A DNA stretch of 64,000 bases from Isoetes taiwanensis (lineage: Eukaryota; Streptophyta; Lycopodiopsida; Isoetales; Isoetaceae), in assembly GCA_021234155.1 (NCBI GenBank), contig JAJEKV010000571.1:80456-144455 (forward strand), in the 5' to 3' direction. Position 1 is the stretch's first letter, and the number at the start of each line of letters is the position of its first letter. The notes beneath the pieces were generated by a model, which saw only the letters and a program-made list of their open reading frames with translations, did no database searches and had not been told where the DNA came from. Positions 62,331 through 64,000 of this stretch are shown piece after piece. The position numbers and the translations under genes were made by a program.

Positions 62331-63720
62331 AAATATGATTTGATTTTTGCACTTTAAAAGCCTTGTTGATATATTTTGCCCCACATTTATACCAACAAAC
62401 ATAAATAATGCAAGAGAACAAGCTAAACTAACCATATAGCCATGAATTATTTGTGTATCGCGACTAGAGGCCTAGGCTGAGGGAACGATACAATGCCAAG
62501 ACCTCATGGAAGAACAGAGTCCGCAGGCCACCGGCAGGAACCTGTTTCAGGAATTTGGACCCTTAACTTAGAAAGAGGAAATATCACAGATGAGGGGCGG
62601 ACCTTGAAGCGGAGATAAAGGCTTTGGCCGCGCCTAAGCGAGGAAAGGGTTCCGGTGGCAACCTTCCAGTTACATAACAAGCATCACCGAAAAAAGGGAC
62701 AGAAAGGAGCAAGAGAAGGAGGTCCTCCATCCTCCGGATCCTCGGAGCTGCTTCGGACTCGGAACTCCGGCTCGAAACGAAGAGGAAGAGAAGCGGCAAA
62801 GAACAATGAGATGCAAGGCAGAAGGGTTACAGCAGGATGGAAAGCGAAGGGACGCCCAGATGGACGACAAAAGGACATAAGGAGCCTCTGACGACTACCG
62901 AAAGAAGGTAGCTCTGCATTAGAAATGTTTGAAGGCCGGGAAGCTTCGAGCAATTTCGGCGGAAACGAGGTCGGTATGAGGCCGAGAGGCTTGGCTAATG
63001 AGATGATGAATATGGTAACGCTTATGATATGAAGGATAAGGATAAAGGCCGAGTGGCACAAGTAACCGAAAGAGAGCAAGATTTGGTGGAAAGGGTATGC
63101 AAAGGCCCATGGCTTGAGTAGGGATGCTTTGGGGTTCAAGAAGTTTGCTAAAGCCTTCAAGCGCGTCCCAAGAGAGCACAAGTCGGCATGATGATGCTAA
63201 TGATTCTATAGTTGCGACAAGGCAACAAATGGAATCGAAATATCGAGAGGAATTCATGAGGCTAAAGGGGTGTATATGTACAAAGTTGGGTGAAAAGCAT
63301 GCGGTAAGGAGAGCTATATCGAGGGCTGAGCGATGAGATCCGCCAAGCTTGTAAGGGCAATAAACCCTAAAAGGCGATATCGGCGGTCAAAGCAATAAAG
63401 CGAGGGCGGGGACCTCGGAGGAATAGCGGCCGGCGGCGGCGCACCAAAGATAAAGGCAAAGGCAACGAGGAGTTATAGCCCTAGAACGTGATCCAGTCGG
63501 CTAAGAGCCTTATATGGTGGCAACCGAGCAACCACGAAAAGCGGTGTCCTTCAAAGACAAGCGGGAGGTCAAAACTATAGCGGTCGCGATCCACACTGCG
63601 AGCTACCCAAGGAGAAGTGTATAAAGCGGCTTTGCCGAGGGTGCTTCCAGCCGAACCATAAACGTGCCTTCGCGTCATGAGATGCGGCCTTCGAGAGTTG
63701 GGGGTAAGGACACCACAATG
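62331..63720. other. GC-rich sequence with charged short ORFs, unidentified
   Basis: Plus-strand stretches around 62655-62890 (KKGQKGAREGGPPSSGSSEL) and 62900-63340 look coding in changing frames. The latter include MFEGREASSNFGGNEVG, WWKGYAKAHGLSRDALGFKK and QQMESKYREEFMRLKGCI. No domain recognised. Confidence 0.3.
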
Positions 63721-63721
63721 T

Positions 63722-63738
63722 CGGCGGCGGCGGCGGCG
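63722..63738. repeat. CGG microsatellite
   Basis: CGGCGG repeated for about 17 bases, inside an otherwise unassigned region that runs to the window end. Confidence 0.85.
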
Positions 63739-64000
63739 ACGACCCATTGAGGGGTGAAGTGTCTTATCTTTACGCCAAATAGATCTGAGCGAAGAGGCGG
63801 TATAGGTAATTTCCACAGTTAGGAAGGCCAAAGGCCAAGTCTTTTCATAGTACGATAGACTTCGGGGAAGTAGCCATAATTTTGCATCAAGGATGGTGGA
63901 AATGTTGTTAAAGTTGAACCCGAAGTCGGCCGAGGCCGTTGTTTTAGCAAGTGGAGTAGTAAAGGCGGAGCAGCGGCCGAGCAAGAGGATCAACCGACAT

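Noticed and set aside
1-63993. CRISPR arrays, bacterial operons or phage genes
   Set aside because: No such structure was seen; gene content, introns and retroelements are those of a plant nuclear genome.

Overview
The window reads as nuclear DNA of a land plant. It holds a plant-specific GRAS regulator (SCL28 type), a PLS-type pentatricopeptide repeat gene, remnants of an NRT1/PTR transporter and of a GT14 glycosyltransferase, Ty1/copia, Ty3/gypsy and LINE retroelements, TATA boxes of plant form, and long introns or intergenic DNA. The PPR style and the heavy, much decayed retroelement load would suit a fern (for example Ceratopteris) or another large-genome seedless plant, but the sequence alone does not prove this. 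Almost everything outside two genes is broken transposon sequence.

Layout. 1-4140: a decayed copia element on the minus strand that runs off the left edge. 4150-4740: a LINE reverse-transcriptase fragment. 6559-7166: a MITE-like inverted-repeat element. 7719-12969: a complete copia insertion on the plus strand with two LTRs, primer-binding site, polypurine tract and a perfect CCCAT target duplication, but with frameshifted ORFs. 13395-14530 and 15066-15400: an NPF transporter pseudogene and a GT14 pseudogene. 17817-18650: a minus-strand retroelement 3' end. 18750-19250: a 76-bp minisatellite. 20153-22015: the SCL28-like GRAS gene, whose GRAS domain is intact and whose N-terminal part is split over frames. 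28675-30876: the intact PPR gene, just after a fold-back element.

31660-33800: a plus-strand gypsy relic. 34090-34800: a copia RNase H relic. 35108-36830: a relic with a conserved VGHTHDQID motif (DUF7869-like, transposase-like). 36900-43860: a minus-strand gypsy element whose RNase H segment has been inverted and is itself split by a roughly 3.5-kb insertion with inverted ends. That insertion carries an array of the 16-bp palindrome GGTATAAATTTATACC. 43820-44720: hairpins, a LINE tail and a tRNA-like SINE.

46300-53600 holds low-copy-looking sequence. It includes a decayed transposase-like ORF and a minus-strand cluster of small, related genes, four of which have a TATA box 85-95 nt before an ATG encoding MAST/MASS. 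54200-57000 is a minus-strand LINE with an internal duplication and a GGAA/TTCC tail. 57000-63993 is GC-rich and contains a retroelement primer-binding site and two similar promoter-like cassettes. Each cassette has a pair of GTCTCAC...GTGAGAC hairpins followed by a TATAAATA box; the first ATG of the first cassette encodes a histone-H3-tail-like start (MVRTKQT).

Only the PPR gene and the GRAS domain look functional. The first would act in organelle RNA processing and the second in cell-cycle or developmental transcription. No cooperation between genes is evident beyond the shared promoter architecture in the 48.7-51.8 kb cluster and the 58-61 kb cassettes.
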